From the NCBI GenBank assembly GCA_003133205.1, contig PKWK01000096.1:1-26127 (forward strand): a stretch of 26,127 nt of DNA. Reading direction: 5' to 3'. A program made the position numbers and the translations under genes. The notes beneath the pieces are model-generated. The model was not told the origin of the DNA and did not search any database. It was given only the letters and a program-made list of their open reading frames with translations. Below are positions 15,220 to 23,455 of this stretch, piece by piece (the first letter of the stretch is position 1; each line of letters begins with the position of its first letter). This stretch comes from Granulicella sp. (GTDB lineage: Bacteria; Acidobacteriota; Terriglobia; Terriglobales; Acidobacteriaceae).

Positions 15220-17649
15220 ATGTCCATCGCCCGCGTCTCCGACCCATCGAACCTGCCCGCCCAGCCGCCCATCGCCCGCCGCGATCCCACGCCGACCACA
15301 CTCCATGGCGTAACCCTGCAGGACGACTTCCGCTGGATGCGCGACAAGAACTCGCCCGAACTGATCGCCTATCTCGAAGCCGAGAATGCCTACACCGCCG
15401 CGTTCATGGCTCCCACCTCCGACCTGCAGGCAAAGCTCTACACCGAGATGCTCTCCCACATCAAGGAGACCGACGAATCCGTGCCCTACCGCCTCGGCGA
15501 CTGGTTCTACTCCACCCGCACCGTCGAGGGCAGCCAATACCCCATCCACTGCCGCCGCCCCGCAGCCAACCCCGACCTCAATTTCCCCTTCGACCCGACC
15601 CAACCCGAGCAGGTCATCCTCGACGTGAACGCGCTCGCAGAAGGCAAGCCCTTCATGGCCCTCGGAGCCATGGCCCTCAGCCACGACGGCAACCTGCTCG
15701 CCTACTCCACCGACCCCACAGGCTTCCGCCAGTACACCCTCCACATACGCGACTTGCGCACGGGAGAGGACCTCCCCGACACCGCCGAGCGCGCCGGCTC
15801 GCTCGCCTGGGCCGCCGACTCGCGCACCCTCTTCTACTCCACCGAGGACGAGACCACCAAGCGCCAGGACCACATCTTCCGTCACACCGTGGGCGCACCC
15901 ACTGCGGAAGACGCACTCGTCCTCCACGAGCCCGACGAACGCTTCAACATTGGCGTCGGCAAAACCCGCGACGGCCAGTACCTCATGATCGAAGCCGGCA
16001 GCCACACTACCAACGAGTACCGTTTCCTCGCCGCCACCGACCCTACCGGCGAGTTCCGAATCATCGCCCTGCGTCTCGACGACCAGGAGTATTACCCCAA
16101 CCATCGCAACGGCCTCTTCTACATCCGCACCAACGACGCCGGCAAGAACTTCCGCGTCGTCACCGCCCCGCCCGCCACGCCCGGCCGCGACCACTGGGCC
16201 GAACTCATCGCCCTCGATCCCGCGCATCCCCTCGAAGACTTCGACCTCTTCCAGTCCTTCGCCGTCGTCGCGCGCCGCAAGCTCGGCCTGCCCACCCTCG
16301 AAGTCCTCCGTTTCACCGATACGTTGGGTGCCCCATCCACCTATACATTGGGTGGCCCATCCTTTGCGGCTTCATCGCAAAGGGTGGGTTCAGCGTCGCC
16401 CGCGCCACCAACCCTCGCCCCACCCATCGCCATAGCCTTCCCCGAACCCACCTACTCCGCCGCCCCGCACGTCAACCGCGTCTTCACCACCGATGTCTTC
16501 CGCTACAGCTATCAATCCCTCGTCTCACCGCCCTCCGTCTACGAGTACAACGTCGCCCGCACCGACTCCGAAACCCCCATCGGCGAATCCAAACTCCTCA
16601 AGCAGCAGGAAGTCCCCGGCGGCTTCGACCCCGCGCTCTACGCCTCCGAGCGTGTCTGGATCGAAGCGCCCGACACCAAATCGCCCACCGGCACAATCCC
16701 CGTCCCCACCTCCATCGTCTACCGCCGCGACACCTTCCACCGCGATGGCACGAACCCGCTCTACATCTACGGCTACGGCTCCTACGGATACCCGCTGCCC
16801 GTCGGCTTCTCGCCCACGCGTCTCTCCCTGCTCGACCGCGGCGTCGTCATGGTCTACGCCCACGTCCGCGGTGGTGGAGAACTCGGCGACACCTGGCACG
16901 ACGCCGGCAAGATGCAAGTCAAGCGCAACACCTTCACCGACTTCATCGCCGTCACCGAGCAGCTCATCGCCAAACAATTCGGCGCGCCCGACCGCGTCGC
17001 CATCGAAGGAGGTAGCGCCGGCGGCCTGCTCATGGGAGCCGTCGTCAACATGCGCCCCGACCTCTTCCACGTCGTCCTCTCCCACGTCCCCTTCGTCGAC
17101 CTCATGAACACCATGCTCGACGCCACCCTGCCCCTCACCGTCGCCGAGTACGAAGAGTGGGGCAACCCCAACCAGCCCGAAGCCTTTAGCACCATGCTCA
17201 GCTACTCGCCCTACGACAACCTCGACGTCTTCAAACCCAAATCAGCTCCCGCAGCAGCTCCTACCTCTGAGACACCCGCAGCAGCCCTGGCTTCTGATCT
17301 TGCTTCCGCTCCTGCTTCTGAGATAGGTCCGGACTTTAGTCCGGACAATCAATCCGGCGCGAATTCGGGCTTTAGCCCCCGGGACACGGATTCAGGCTTC
17401 GATCAGCCCCCCATCCCCGCCATGCTGGTCAAGACCAGCCTCAACGACTCGCAAGTCATGTACTGGGAGCCCGCCAAGTACGTCGCCAAACTCCGCACCC
17501 TCAAGACCAACGCCACCCCGCTCCTCCTCCACATCAACATGGACGCGGGTCACGGCGGAGCCTCCGGCCGCTACGACTACCTCAAAGAAATCGCCTTCGA
17601 CTACGCCTTCCTCCTAACCCAACTCGGCGTTGTCGAGGTCAAGGCTTAG
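15220..17649 (+). CDS. ptrB: Oligopeptidase B-type S9 peptidase with two repeat-derived insertions
   Basis: An 809-residue prolyl oligopeptidase-family serine peptidase. An N-terminal beta-propeller (about residues 75-420) begins with HGVTLQDDFRWMRD and contains GDWFYSTRTVEGSQYPI, close to oligopeptidase B. The alpha/beta-hydrolase domain has the catalytic Ser599 in GGSAGGLLMG, Asp743 in TSLNDSQVMYWEPAKYVAKLR (shortened here to SLNDSQVMYW), and His778 in DAGHGGASGRYDY. Family members are about 690 residues. The excess is largely two Ala/Pro/Ser-rich inserts encoded by palindromic repeats (16321-16422 and about 17236-17406). Both stay in frame, so the gene is probably still functional. No signal peptide is seen, which indicates a cytoplasmic enzyme. 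Its end overlaps the convergent SseB-like gene by 11 bases. Confidence 0.93.
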   Translation: MSIARVSDPSNLPAQPPIARRDPTPTTLHGVTLQDDFRWMRDKNSPELIAYLEAENAYTAAFMAPTSDLQAKLYTEMLSHIKETDESVPYRLGDWFYSTRTVEGSQYPIHCRRPAANPDLNFPFDPTQPEQVILDVNALAEGKPFMALGAMALSHDGNLLAYSTDPTGFRQYTLHIRDLRTGEDLPDTAERAGSLAWAADSRTLFYSTEDETTKRQDHIFRHTVGAPTAEDALVLHEPDERFNIGVGKTRDGQYLMIEAGSHTTNEYRFLAATDPTGEFRIIALRLDDQEYYPNHRNGLFYIRTNDAGKNFRVVTAPPATPGRDHWAELIALDPAHPLEDFDLFQSFAVVARRKLGLPTLEVLRFTDTLGAPSTYTLGGPSFAASSQRVGSASPAPPTLAPPIAIAFPEPTYSAAPHVNRVFTTDVFRYSYQSLVSPPSVYEYNVARTDSETPIGESKLLKQQEVPGGFDPALYASERVWIEAPDTKSPTGTIPVPTSIVYRRDTFHRDGTNPLYIYGYGSYGYPLPVGFSPTRLSLLDRGVVMVYAHVRGGGELGDTWHDAGKMQVKRNTFTDFIAVTEQLIAKQFGAPDRVAIEGGSAGGLLMGAVVNMRPDLFHVVLSHVPFVDLMNTMLDATLPLTVAEYEEWGNPNQPEAFSTMLSYSPYDNLDVFKPKSAPAAAPTSETPAAALASDLASAPASEIGPDFSPDNQSGANSGFSPRDTDSGFDQPPIPAMLVKTSLNDSQVMYWEPAKYVAKLRTLKTNATPLLLHINMDAGHGGASGRYDYLKEIAFDYAFLLTQLGVVEVKA
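16321..16422. repeat. Palindromic repeat inserted in the peptidase gene (first)
   Basis: It holds two direct copies of a 16-base string with two differences (16324-16339 and 16349-16364, core ttgggtg/gcccatcc), then a hairpin with 13-base arms and one mismatch (16356-16368 with 16376-16388, arms cccatcctttgcg and cgcaaagggtggg). The 102 bases add 34 codons between FTD and PIAIAFPEPTY, where other oligopeptidase B proteins appear continuous. Confidence 0.7.
17242..17406. repeat. Palindromic repeat inserted in the peptidase gene (second)
   Basis: It contains gtccggac-ttta-gtccggac (17327-17346), whose 8-base arm is itself palindromic, and a gggc-ttta-gcccc element at 17367-17378. Upstream is an Ala/Ser/Pro-coding stretch of near-repeats (gcttctgat, gcttccgct, gcttctgag). 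It interrupts the peptidase between the SYSPYDNLD block and the catalytic-Asp strand. Confidence 0.7.
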
Positions 17650-17983
17650 GAAGCATATAAAACGGCTTCGCTACTTTGGCGGCTTCCTCAAGTTGCTGTG
17701 TAGAGAGGAAGAGAATGTCCAAATGCTGAGTAGTGTGGAAGTGTTTTCGGAATATCGCACCGACGCAATCAACGATTGCAGCAGCATTTTCTTTGCCGCC
17801 GTGCAGACAGAGTGCCACGTTCTGTCCAGGAGTTTCTTGATAAGAAACCCGAGTGAGGTAGGCTGCCGATACGGAGGGCTGAAACGACAGGCAATCCTCT
17901 ATCAAACTTGACTTCAACTTGCGCTCGAAGGGTCCGTCCTGCTCTCCGAGGAACAATACCCGTCCGAGCTTTATGCGATACAT
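17639..17983 (-). CDS. Small SseB C-terminal-domain-like protein
   Basis: A 114-residue protein resembling the C-terminal domain of enhanced serine sensitivity protein SseB. Visible family pattern: FLGEQDGPFERKLKSSL near the start, QPSVSAAYLTRV and ALCLHG in the middle, and LDILFLSTQQLEEAAKVAKPFY at the end. The usual N-terminal SseB domain is missing. The ATG lies three bases after the ABC exporter stop codon on the same strand, so the two are probably coupled. The 3' end overlaps the peptidase by 11 bases. Base composition is visibly lower in GC than in its neighbours, and third positions are less biased, suggesting recent transfer or relaxed selection. A plus-strand frame covering 17630-17911 is judged spurious. 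Function is unknown. Confidence 0.72.
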   Translation of the reverse strand: MYRIKLGRVLFLGEQDGPFERKLKSSLIEDCLSFQPSVSAAYLTRVSYQETPGQNVALCLHGGKENAAAIVDCVGAIFRKHFHTTQHLDILFLSTQQLEEAAKVAKPFYMLPKP

Positions 17984-17986
17984 TAC

Positions 17987-19909
17987 CTACCCCGCCGCCG
18001 TCTCCTCTTCTTCCTCCACCACCTTGTCCCCCTCACCCGGAGCCAGAAACAGATTCGCCTCCAGCCCATGCTGCCGCGTGTAAAGGTCGTAGTACCGCCC
18101 GCCCAGCCGGTACAGCGACTCATGGGTCCCACGCTCCACGATCAACCCGGCCTCGATCACCAAGATCTGGTCCGCCCGCCGTATCGTCGATAGCCGATGC
18201 GCGATCACGAACGTCGTCCGCCCTTGCATCAGGTGATTCAGCCCACCCTGGATCATCGCCTCCGACTCCGAATCCAGCGAACTCGTCGCCTCATCCAGAA
18301 TCAGAATCCGCGGGTCCGCCAAAATCGCCCGCGCAATCGAGAGCCGCTGCCGCTGCCCGCCTGAAAGCTTCACCCCGCGCTCGCCCACAATCGTGTCGTA
18401 GGCCTCCGGAAACCGCTCCGCAAACTCATCCACCCGCGCAATCCGGCAGGCCTCCAGAAACTGCTCTTCCGTCGCCCCCGGCCGCGAGAACTTCACATTC
18501 TCCCGGATGGTCCCATCGAACAGGAACGTCTCCTGCAGCACCACTCCAAGCTGCTCGCGATAGCTGCTCAGCCGCATCGCCGCAAGGTCCACGCCGTCGA
18601 TCAGCACTCGCCCCGTCGTCGCCGTATGGAACCCGCAGATCAGGCTGATGATCGTCGACTTACCCGAGCCCGACGAACCCACCAGCGCGGTCACGCTTCC
18701 CGGTTTCGAATCGAAGCTGACGCCGTGCAGCACTGGCTTGCCCGTCTCGTACTCAAACACCACATGGTCAAACGCAACATCGCCGCGAATCGGCCCCGCG
18801 CTCTCCGTCCGTCCCGGCTCCGAGTCTTCTTCCCGCACATTCAGTATCTCGGTCGTCCGATCCAGCCCCGCCAGCGCCTCCGTCAACTGCGTCCCAATCG
18901 ACACCAGTTGCGCAATCGGAGCAATCATGAACGCCAGCAGCATCGTGAACTTCACGTAATCGCCCGTATTCAGCCGCTGCGGTATCGCCGCACTCTCGTG
19001 CGCACCCACGTACATAATCAGTCCGCCCACCATTCCCAGCACCATGGTCGACGACAGCGTCATAAGCGACTGCGCCGACAACGAACTGATCACATTGTCC
19101 AGCAGCCGCTTCACGCCGCCCGCGAACACCTTCGCTTCGCTCTCTTCCGCGTGATATCCCTTCACCACGCGCACGCCGCCCAGCGACTCGGTCAGCCGCC
19201 CCGTCACTTCTGCATTGATCCTGGCCCGCTCACGGAAGATCGGCCGGATGGTCTTGAACGCCTTCTGCAGAATCAATCCAAACAGGGCCATAATGCAGAA
19301 CGTCAGCAGCGTCATCCGCGCGTTGATGTGGATCATCAGGAAGAACGCAATCACCGCCGTCAGGATGCCGCCGACAAAGTCCACCAGCCCCGTGCCCACC
19401 AGGTTGCGCACGCCTTCCACGTCCGTCATGATGCGCGCCACCAGCGTGCCCGTGCGGTTCTCGTCGTAGAACGAAACCGGCAGCCGGCCAATATGCGACT
19501 GCACCTGCATCCGCAGCTGCGAGATCAGCTTCTGCCCTTCAGTCGAAAGCAGTTGCGTCAGCGAGTACGACGTAACGCCCTGCACAAAAGTCGCCCCTGC
19601 TACTCGGCCAATGATCCAAGGCAGCAGGTGCATGTTGTGCCCGATCATCACATTGTTGATAAACGGACCCGCCGAAACCGGCAGCACAAAGCTGCATGCG
19701 CGGTTCACCACCATCAGGCAGAAACTTCCCGCGATCAGCCATTTCCGCGGCCGCATCAGCGCCCAAACTTCGGGAAGCACCTTCTTCAACGGCGGCTTAG
19801 GCCGCTGCGCCGTCATATCGGCACTCGCCGCTCGACCGGTCCCCCGGCTCGACCGGTCTCCCGAAGGCATTCCACCACCCATCCCGTGCGATCCAAACGA
19901 AGCAGACAT
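17987..19909 (-). CDS. MsbA-type ABC exporter (fused permease and ATPase)
   Basis: A 640-residue half-transporter that should work as a homodimer. A Gly/Ser/Arg-rich cytoplasmic N-terminus (1-50) is followed by six membrane helices (about 55-355) containing LPVSFYDENRTGTLVARIMTDV (shortened: SFYDENRTGTL), the usual coupling-helix region of type IV exporters. The nucleotide-binding domain (about 380-620) has Walker A GSSGSGKST, Q-loop VVLQETFLFDGTI, signature LSGGQRQRLS, Walker B ILILDEATSSLDS and H-loop IAHRLS, so it appears catalytically complete. Such proteins export lipids, lipid A precursors or drugs; the substrate is not readable here. The start is uncertain: ATG 19909 has no good ribosome site, and later in-frame ATGs exist. 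Confidence 0.92.
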   Translation of the reverse strand: MSASFGSHGMGGGMPSGDRSSRGTGRAASADMTAQRPKPPLKKVLPEVWALMRPRKWLIAGSFCLMVVNRACSFVLPVSAGPFINNVMIGHNMHLLPWIIGRVAGATFVQGVTSYSLTQLLSTEGQKLISQLRMQVQSHIGRLPVSFYDENRTGTLVARIMTDVEGVRNLVGTGLVDFVGGILTAVIAFFLMIHINARMTLLTFCIMALFGLILQKAFKTIRPIFRERARINAEVTGRLTESLGGVRVVKGYHAEESEAKVFAGGVKRLLDNVISSLSAQSLMTLSSTMVLGMVGGLIMYVGAHESAAIPQRLNTGDYVKFTMLLAFMIAPIAQLVSIGTQLTEALAGLDRTTEILNVREEDSEPGRTESAGPIRGDVAFDHVVFEYETGKPVLHGVSFDSKPGSVTALVGSSGSGKSTIISLICGFHTATTGRVLIDGVDLAAMRLSSYREQLGVVLQETFLFDGTIRENVKFSRPGATEEQFLEACRIARVDEFAERFPEAYDTIVGERGVKLSGGQRQRLSIARAILADPRILILDEATSSLDSESEAMIQGGLNHLMQGRTTFVIAHRLSTIRRADQILVIEAGLIVERGTHESLYRLGGRYYDLYTRQHGLEANLFLAPGEGDKVVEEEEETAAG

Positions 19910-20041
19910 ACTAACGTCAGTGTACCTTGTGCGCGCAACACGTCGAAAGTGCCGTCTCCAGCCTGCGAGTAGTCACCACGCAGCGAGAGCTATATCCTGA
20001 GCCTGCAAGAACGATTCTCTGCTTCTCGCGTACTTACTCCT

Positions 20042-21613
20042 ATGACCGCACCCACAACTGCGGATGTCACCGCAACACAATCCCGAACGCCCTCTCGCCT
20101 CACATCCGGCACAGCAATCATTCTGGCTGTCGCCTCCGTCCGCCTGCTTCTCTACTTCATCGCCGGACCGCGCTACGGTTACTTCCGCGATGAACTCTAC
20201 TACCTCGCATGCGGAGAGCATCCCGCCTGGGGCTACGTCGATCAGCCCCCCCTCATCGCGTGGATCGCCTGGCTCCTGCAGCACACCATAGGCACATCGC
20301 TCTGGGCCTTGCGCTTGCTGCCCGCACTTGCCGGCGTCGCAACCATCCTTCTCACAGGCCTACTTGCCCGCGACTTGGGAGGCCGCCGTTGGGCAATGTT
20401 CCTTGCCTCCCTCGCGGCCCTGATGGCGCCAGTCTCGCTCGCCCTCTCCCACCTGTTCACCATGAACGCCTTCGACCAAATACTGTGGACAGCGATTGCG
20501 TTCCTCGTCGTACGCATCGCCAAAGGTGGCCGCGAATTTCTCTGGCTTGCCGTCGGCGCGCTCGCAGGAATTACCATCCTCAACAAATACGCCGTCATCT
20601 TCTGGCTCACAGGAATACTCCTTGGCGTGTGCCTCACTCCGCTCCGTCAAAGCCTCCGCCAGCGCTGGTTCTGGTTCGGCTGCGCCCTCGCAACCGCAAT
20701 CGCGATGCCCAACTTTCTATGGCAATGGCGGCACCAGTTTCCATTCCTCCAACTCATGCACAACGTCCGCCAAAGCGGCCGCGACATCGTCCTCTCTCCG
20801 CCCGCCTATCTCCTCGCCCAGGCCCAGATGCTAGGCTTCGTCGCCGCCCTGCTCGTGCCCTTTGCGCTCCTGTTCTTCTTTTCAAAACGCGGCCGACAGT
20901 ACCGTGCACTAGGCTGGGCCTACCTCATCTTTCTAGCGGAGATGATGCTGCTTCACGGCAAGATGTACTACCTCGCACCGGTCTACCCCATGATCTTCGC
21001 CGCAGGCGCAGTGTGGATGGAATCTGCCACCCAACGCCGCCTCTGGATCTGGGCCAAGCCTGCGCTCGCCCTGGGGATCGCCGCCATCGCAGGCATCTAC
21101 GCCCCAACGCTCCTGCCCATTCTCACCGTCCCCCACTTCCTCGCTTACGAACACACGTTAGGCATCGAGCAGCAGAAGTTCGAGCACTCGCAGCAGGGAG
21201 TTCTTCCCCAGCTCTACGCCGACATGTTCGGATGGGAGGAGATGACCCAGCGCGTAGCTGCGTACTATCACACGCTCTCCCCCAAAGAGCAACAGAAGAC
21301 CGCCATCTTCGCCAACAACTACGGAGACGCCGGCGCAATCGACTTCTTCGGCCCCCGCTACGGCCTGCCAAAGTCCATCGGAGGTCACCAGAACTACTCG
21401 CTATGGGGTCCGCGCGACTATACCGGCGAGAGCCTGATCGTCCTGGGCGAGGGCAACGAACGCAACATGCAAACCAAGTGCACCAGCTACTCAATCATCG
21501 GCAACACAGACTATCCGCTCTCCCGCCCCGACGAGTGGCTCCCCATCTACCACTGCCACGGATTCAAGTGGAACCTCCAAACCATCTGGCCCCAACTCAA
21601 ACACTGGCGCTGA
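20042..21613 (+). CDS. PMT/GT39-type membrane glycosyltransferase
   Basis: A 523-residue multi-pass membrane protein of the PMT_2 (dolichyl-phosphate-mannose mannosyltransferase-like, GT-C) family. The first periplasmic loop carries the catalytic-type acidic motif GYFRDELYYLACGEHPAWGYVDQPPL (shortened: YFRDELYYLACGE), followed by about ten hydrophobic helices to residue 365. A soluble C-terminal domain (about 370-523) comes next, with FANNYGDAGAIDFFG and YHCHGFKWNLQ. These enzymes transfer sugars from polyprenyl-phosphate donors to lipids or proteins on the periplasmic side. The gene is divergent from the ABC exporter. No clear Shine-Dalgarno is seen before ATG 20042. Confidence 0.88.
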   Translation: MTAPTTADVTATQSRTPSRLTSGTAIILAVASVRLLLYFIAGPRYGYFRDELYYLACGEHPAWGYVDQPPLIAWIAWLLQHTIGTSLWALRLLPALAGVATILLTGLLARDLGGRRWAMFLASLAALMAPVSLALSHLFTMNAFDQILWTAIAFLVVRIAKGGREFLWLAVGALAGITILNKYAVIFWLTGILLGVCLTPLRQSLRQRWFWFGCALATAIAMPNFLWQWRHQFPFLQLMHNVRQSGRDIVLSPPAYLLAQAQMLGFVAALLVPFALLFFFSKRGRQYRALGWAYLIFLAEMMLLHGKMYYLAPVYPMIFAAGAVWMESATQRRLWIWAKPALALGIAAIAGIYAPTLLPILTVPHFLAYEHTLGIEQQKFEHSQQGVLPQLYADMFGWEEMTQRVAAYYHTLSPKEQQKTAIFANNYGDAGAIDFFGPRYGLPKSIGGHQNYSLWGPRDYTGESLIVLGEGNERNMQTKCTSYSIIGNTDYPLSRPDEWLPIYHCHGFKWNLQTIWPQLKHWR

Positions 21614-21668
21614 CCGTCCTGTCCTCCGCTCCGTCATATCCGCCGCTCCGTCAATACTCTGCGGGCCG

Positions 21669-21696
21669 TCATTCTGAGCGCAGTTCAGAATCTCCG
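21669..21696. repeat. Dispersed repeat core gtcattctgagcg
   Basis: Contains the inverted repeat attctga-gcgcagt-tcagaat (21671-21691). It lies 56 bases after the glycosyltransferase and resembles the element whose right half begins the window. Confidence 0.6.
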
Positions 21697-21830
21697 GATT
21701 TGTCTGTGCGAAGGCTCATACCCTCCCCAAACCGCGTACCCGCAATTCAGCTCCTCCGAAGCGACCATCCCAACCCCGCCAGCTTTTCAGCCCGCCACGC
21801 ATTCAAGTCACCTGTATACTCTCGCCAACC

Positions 21831-21837
21831 AAGGAGG
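21831..21837 (+). promoter_or_regulatory. Strong ribosome binding site fixing a GTG start
   Basis: AAGGAGG is a near-perfect anti-16S match, six bases before GTG 21844. It marks the real start inside a much longer open frame that extends upstream across the glycosyltransferase gene. Confidence 0.85.
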
Positions 21838-21843
21838 CGGCCC

Positions 21844-22227
21844 GTGCTCGTCCTGAATCTCGTTGGCGGCTGGCTGGGCATGCTGGCCGGGGTGCTTTCC
21901 GGCGCGATTGTCGGATTATTCTTCCATCGCGAGGATTGGATGGGCGGATACGCATCCCATCGAAGGCGATTGACGCGGCTCGGCCACATCTCATTTTTTG
22001 GCCTTGGTTTCCTTAACCTCATCTTCGGAGTCACTGCCGGCCCGTTAAACCTTCACGGTTGGAGCCTCAGTATCGCGTCGATCAGTTTGATTGTCGCTGC
22101 CGTCACCATGCCGATATGCTGCTTCCTGACTGCCTGGAAGAAGCCGTTCCGGCATCTGTTTCCCATCCCGGTCGTGGCCGCTGCTACAGGCATTCTCGCC
22201 GTTTTGCTGGGCTGGAGGCGGTCATGA
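21844..22227 (+). CDS. Small four-helix membrane protein, unknown family
   Basis: A 127-residue hydrophobic protein starting at a GTG behind a near-perfect Shine-Dalgarno. About four membrane helices are visible (residues 3-24, 46-64, 70-94 and 103-123). A basic loop HREDWMGGYASHRRR lies between helices 1 and 2, perhaps on the cytoplasmic side. I do not recognise the family. Its TGA overlaps the next ATG as ATGA, so it is coupled to the radical SAM remnant. It is easy to miss or misplace because the same frame stays open upstream to 20209. Confidence 0.75.
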   Translation: MLVLNLVGGWLGMLAGVLSGAIVGLFFHREDWMGGYASHRRRLTRLGHISFFGLGFLNLIFGVTAGPLNLHGWSLSIASISLIVAAVTMPICCFLTAWKKPFRHLFPIPVVAAATGILAVLLGWRRS

Positions 22228-22469
22228 GACTTGGGTTGATTGCCATGAGCGGGGTACGGGCACATAACCCGGAACTCACGCCCCTTGGACTGACACTGCC
22301 TGGATTCGTAGAGCGCAACCGCGTCATTCCCGCAAAAATGGCGGTTGCCGAACTCGAAGCCGGCCTCAGAAATCTTGCCGGCCGGATTCAATCCGAGGAA
22401 TTCACCAAAGAACGCCGTTCCCGCTTCTATGCAAACTATCGAACCAAGCGCCGTATCGCGACACCATGA
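22224..22469 (+). pseudogene. Internally deleted B12-binding radical SAM gene (remnant)
   Basis: An 81-codon frame. Its first 35 residues (MRLGLIAMSGVRAHNPEL, then LGLTLPGFVERNRVI) match the extreme N-terminus I know from B12-binding radical SAM proteins of 400-plus residues. Its last 40 or so (VAELEAGLRNLAGRIQSEEF, then ERRSRFYANYRTKRR) resemble their C-terminal helices. The B12 domain remainder and the CxxxCxxC cluster domain are absent. An in-frame internal deletion near 22330-22345 is the simplest explanation. It overlaps the preceding gene by four bases and keeps an open frame, so a short protein could still be made. The family match is from memory, not from a search. Confidence 0.6.
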
Positions 22470-22486
22470 CTTGAGGAGAGATCAGC

Positions 22487-22873
22487 ATGCCTGTCAAGTG
22501 GATCAAGCGTTTATTCATCGTCGCCGGGATCTATGAATTGCTTCTCGGAGCAGCATTTCTTCTCTTTGGCGCCGAGGTCTTCCAGCGGGCCGGGGTCACG
22601 CCACCAAATCACATGGGGTACGTTCAATTCCCGGCATTGCTGCTAATTCTTTTCGGCATCATGTTTCTGTGCATCGCGGGAGATCCTCATAGGCGCTACG
22701 ACTGGATCCCATTTGGCATGGGATTGAAGGCTTCTTATTGCGGTTTGGTGTTTTGGTATCAACTCCATGGCGGCATTCCCCTGCTCTGGATTCCATGGGC
22801 CTGGGCGGACCTCGCCTTCCTTCTACTCTTCTTTGCAGCATGGCGGAATCTGCGCATACTAATGAAACTCTGA
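22487..22873 (+). CDS. Small four-helix membrane protein, unknown family
   Basis: A 128-residue hydrophobic protein with a good Shine-Dalgarno (gaggag, 22473-22478) before ATG 22487. About four membrane helices are visible (residues 8-28, 46-64, 75-93 and 99-120), with a DPHRRYDW loop between helices 2 and 3. It begins 17 bases after the radical SAM remnant and is probably the last gene of that three-gene unit. I do not recognise the family. It converges on the next membrane-protein gene with 31 bases between the stops and no obvious terminator. Confidence 0.78.
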   Translation: MPVKWIKRLFIVAGIYELLLGAAFLLFGAEVFQRAGVTPPNHMGYVQFPALLLILFGIMFLCIAGDPHRRYDWIPFGMGLKASYCGLVFWYQLHGGIPLLWIPWAWADLAFLLLFFAAWRNLRILMKL

Positions 22874-22904
22874 TCCCGATTCTCAGTTGCGTCCCAGCCG
22901 TCCC

Positions 22905-23288
22905 CTACACCTCCAGCTTCCCGCCCCGCCGCGCCGCAATAAACGACCGCACGCACAGCCCCACAAACACCAGGCAAATCACCGCCATCGCCGCCTGGGC
23001 CTTCACGGCGATGGGATGAGCCAGCGGCCCACCATGGGCCTTCACATTCTCCACGATTACCATCGCGCCCGCCCCCAGAAATCCAAGCAGCCCCGCCGTC
23101 ACCGCGACGTGCATCCACAGCATCCGGCGCTTGGCATCTTCCGTATGCGCCAGTATCCCCGACCACCCCAGCACCAGCCCGAAGTAAGTCGGGATCAACG
23201 CTGTAGGATGAATGCTCCCCGTCGCAAAAAATCCCCACGCGCCAACCGCAATCAACAGAATCCCAAACCCAATCGTCACTTTCGCCAT
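22905..23288 (-). CDS. Small four-helix membrane protein, unknown family
   Basis: A 127-residue hydrophobic protein with about four membrane helices (residues 3-22, 31-47, 60-82 and 94-114) and a basic C-terminus (AARRGGKLEV). Short loops carry HTEDAKRRMLWMH and ENVKAHGGPLAHP. A strong Shine-Dalgarno (ggggagg) lies eight bases before ATG 23288. I do not recognise the family. Histidines near helix ends could bind a metal or haem, but nothing in the context supports this strongly. Confidence 0.8.
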   Translation of the reverse strand: MAKVTIGFGILLIAVGAWGFFATGSIHPTALIPTYFGLVLGWSGILAHTEDAKRRMLWMHVAVTAGLLGFLGAGAMVIVENVKAHGGPLAHPIAVKAQAAMAVICLVFVGLCVRSFIAARRGGKLEV

Positions 23289-23425
23289 CTTGTAAATCCT
23301 CCCCGTTGTCTACCCTCAGCATAATTCAATTGCAAAAAACCCAGCAAAATCGCGTGTCAAGCCCAAAAACGTCCTAACCCCATGATCCGAAAGGAGATAT
23401 AGTTGCCGATTAGTTAACCTCAACC

Positions 23426-23434
23426 TGCTATAAT
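23426..23434 (+). promoter_or_regulatory. Extended -10 promoter element
   Basis: TGCTATAAT is a perfect extended -10 (TGnTATAAT). No good -35 lies upstream, as is usual for this class. Transcription would begin near 23441, about 15 bases before a hairpin, and no clear gene follows. Confidence 0.45.
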
Positions 23435-23455
23435 TAAGGTAGTTAGTAAATAAGA

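Noticed and set aside
19831..19858. Direct repeat of ctcgaccggtc in the ABC exporter N-terminus
   Set aside because: Encodes disordered Ser/Arg/Gly residues in frame; only two short copies, probably local slippage.
20209..21843. Long open frame continuous with the small membrane protein at 21844
   Set aside because: Overlaps the well-supported GT39 gene in another frame and reads as Arg/His/Pro-rich shadow; only the part after the strong ribosome site at 21831 is coding.
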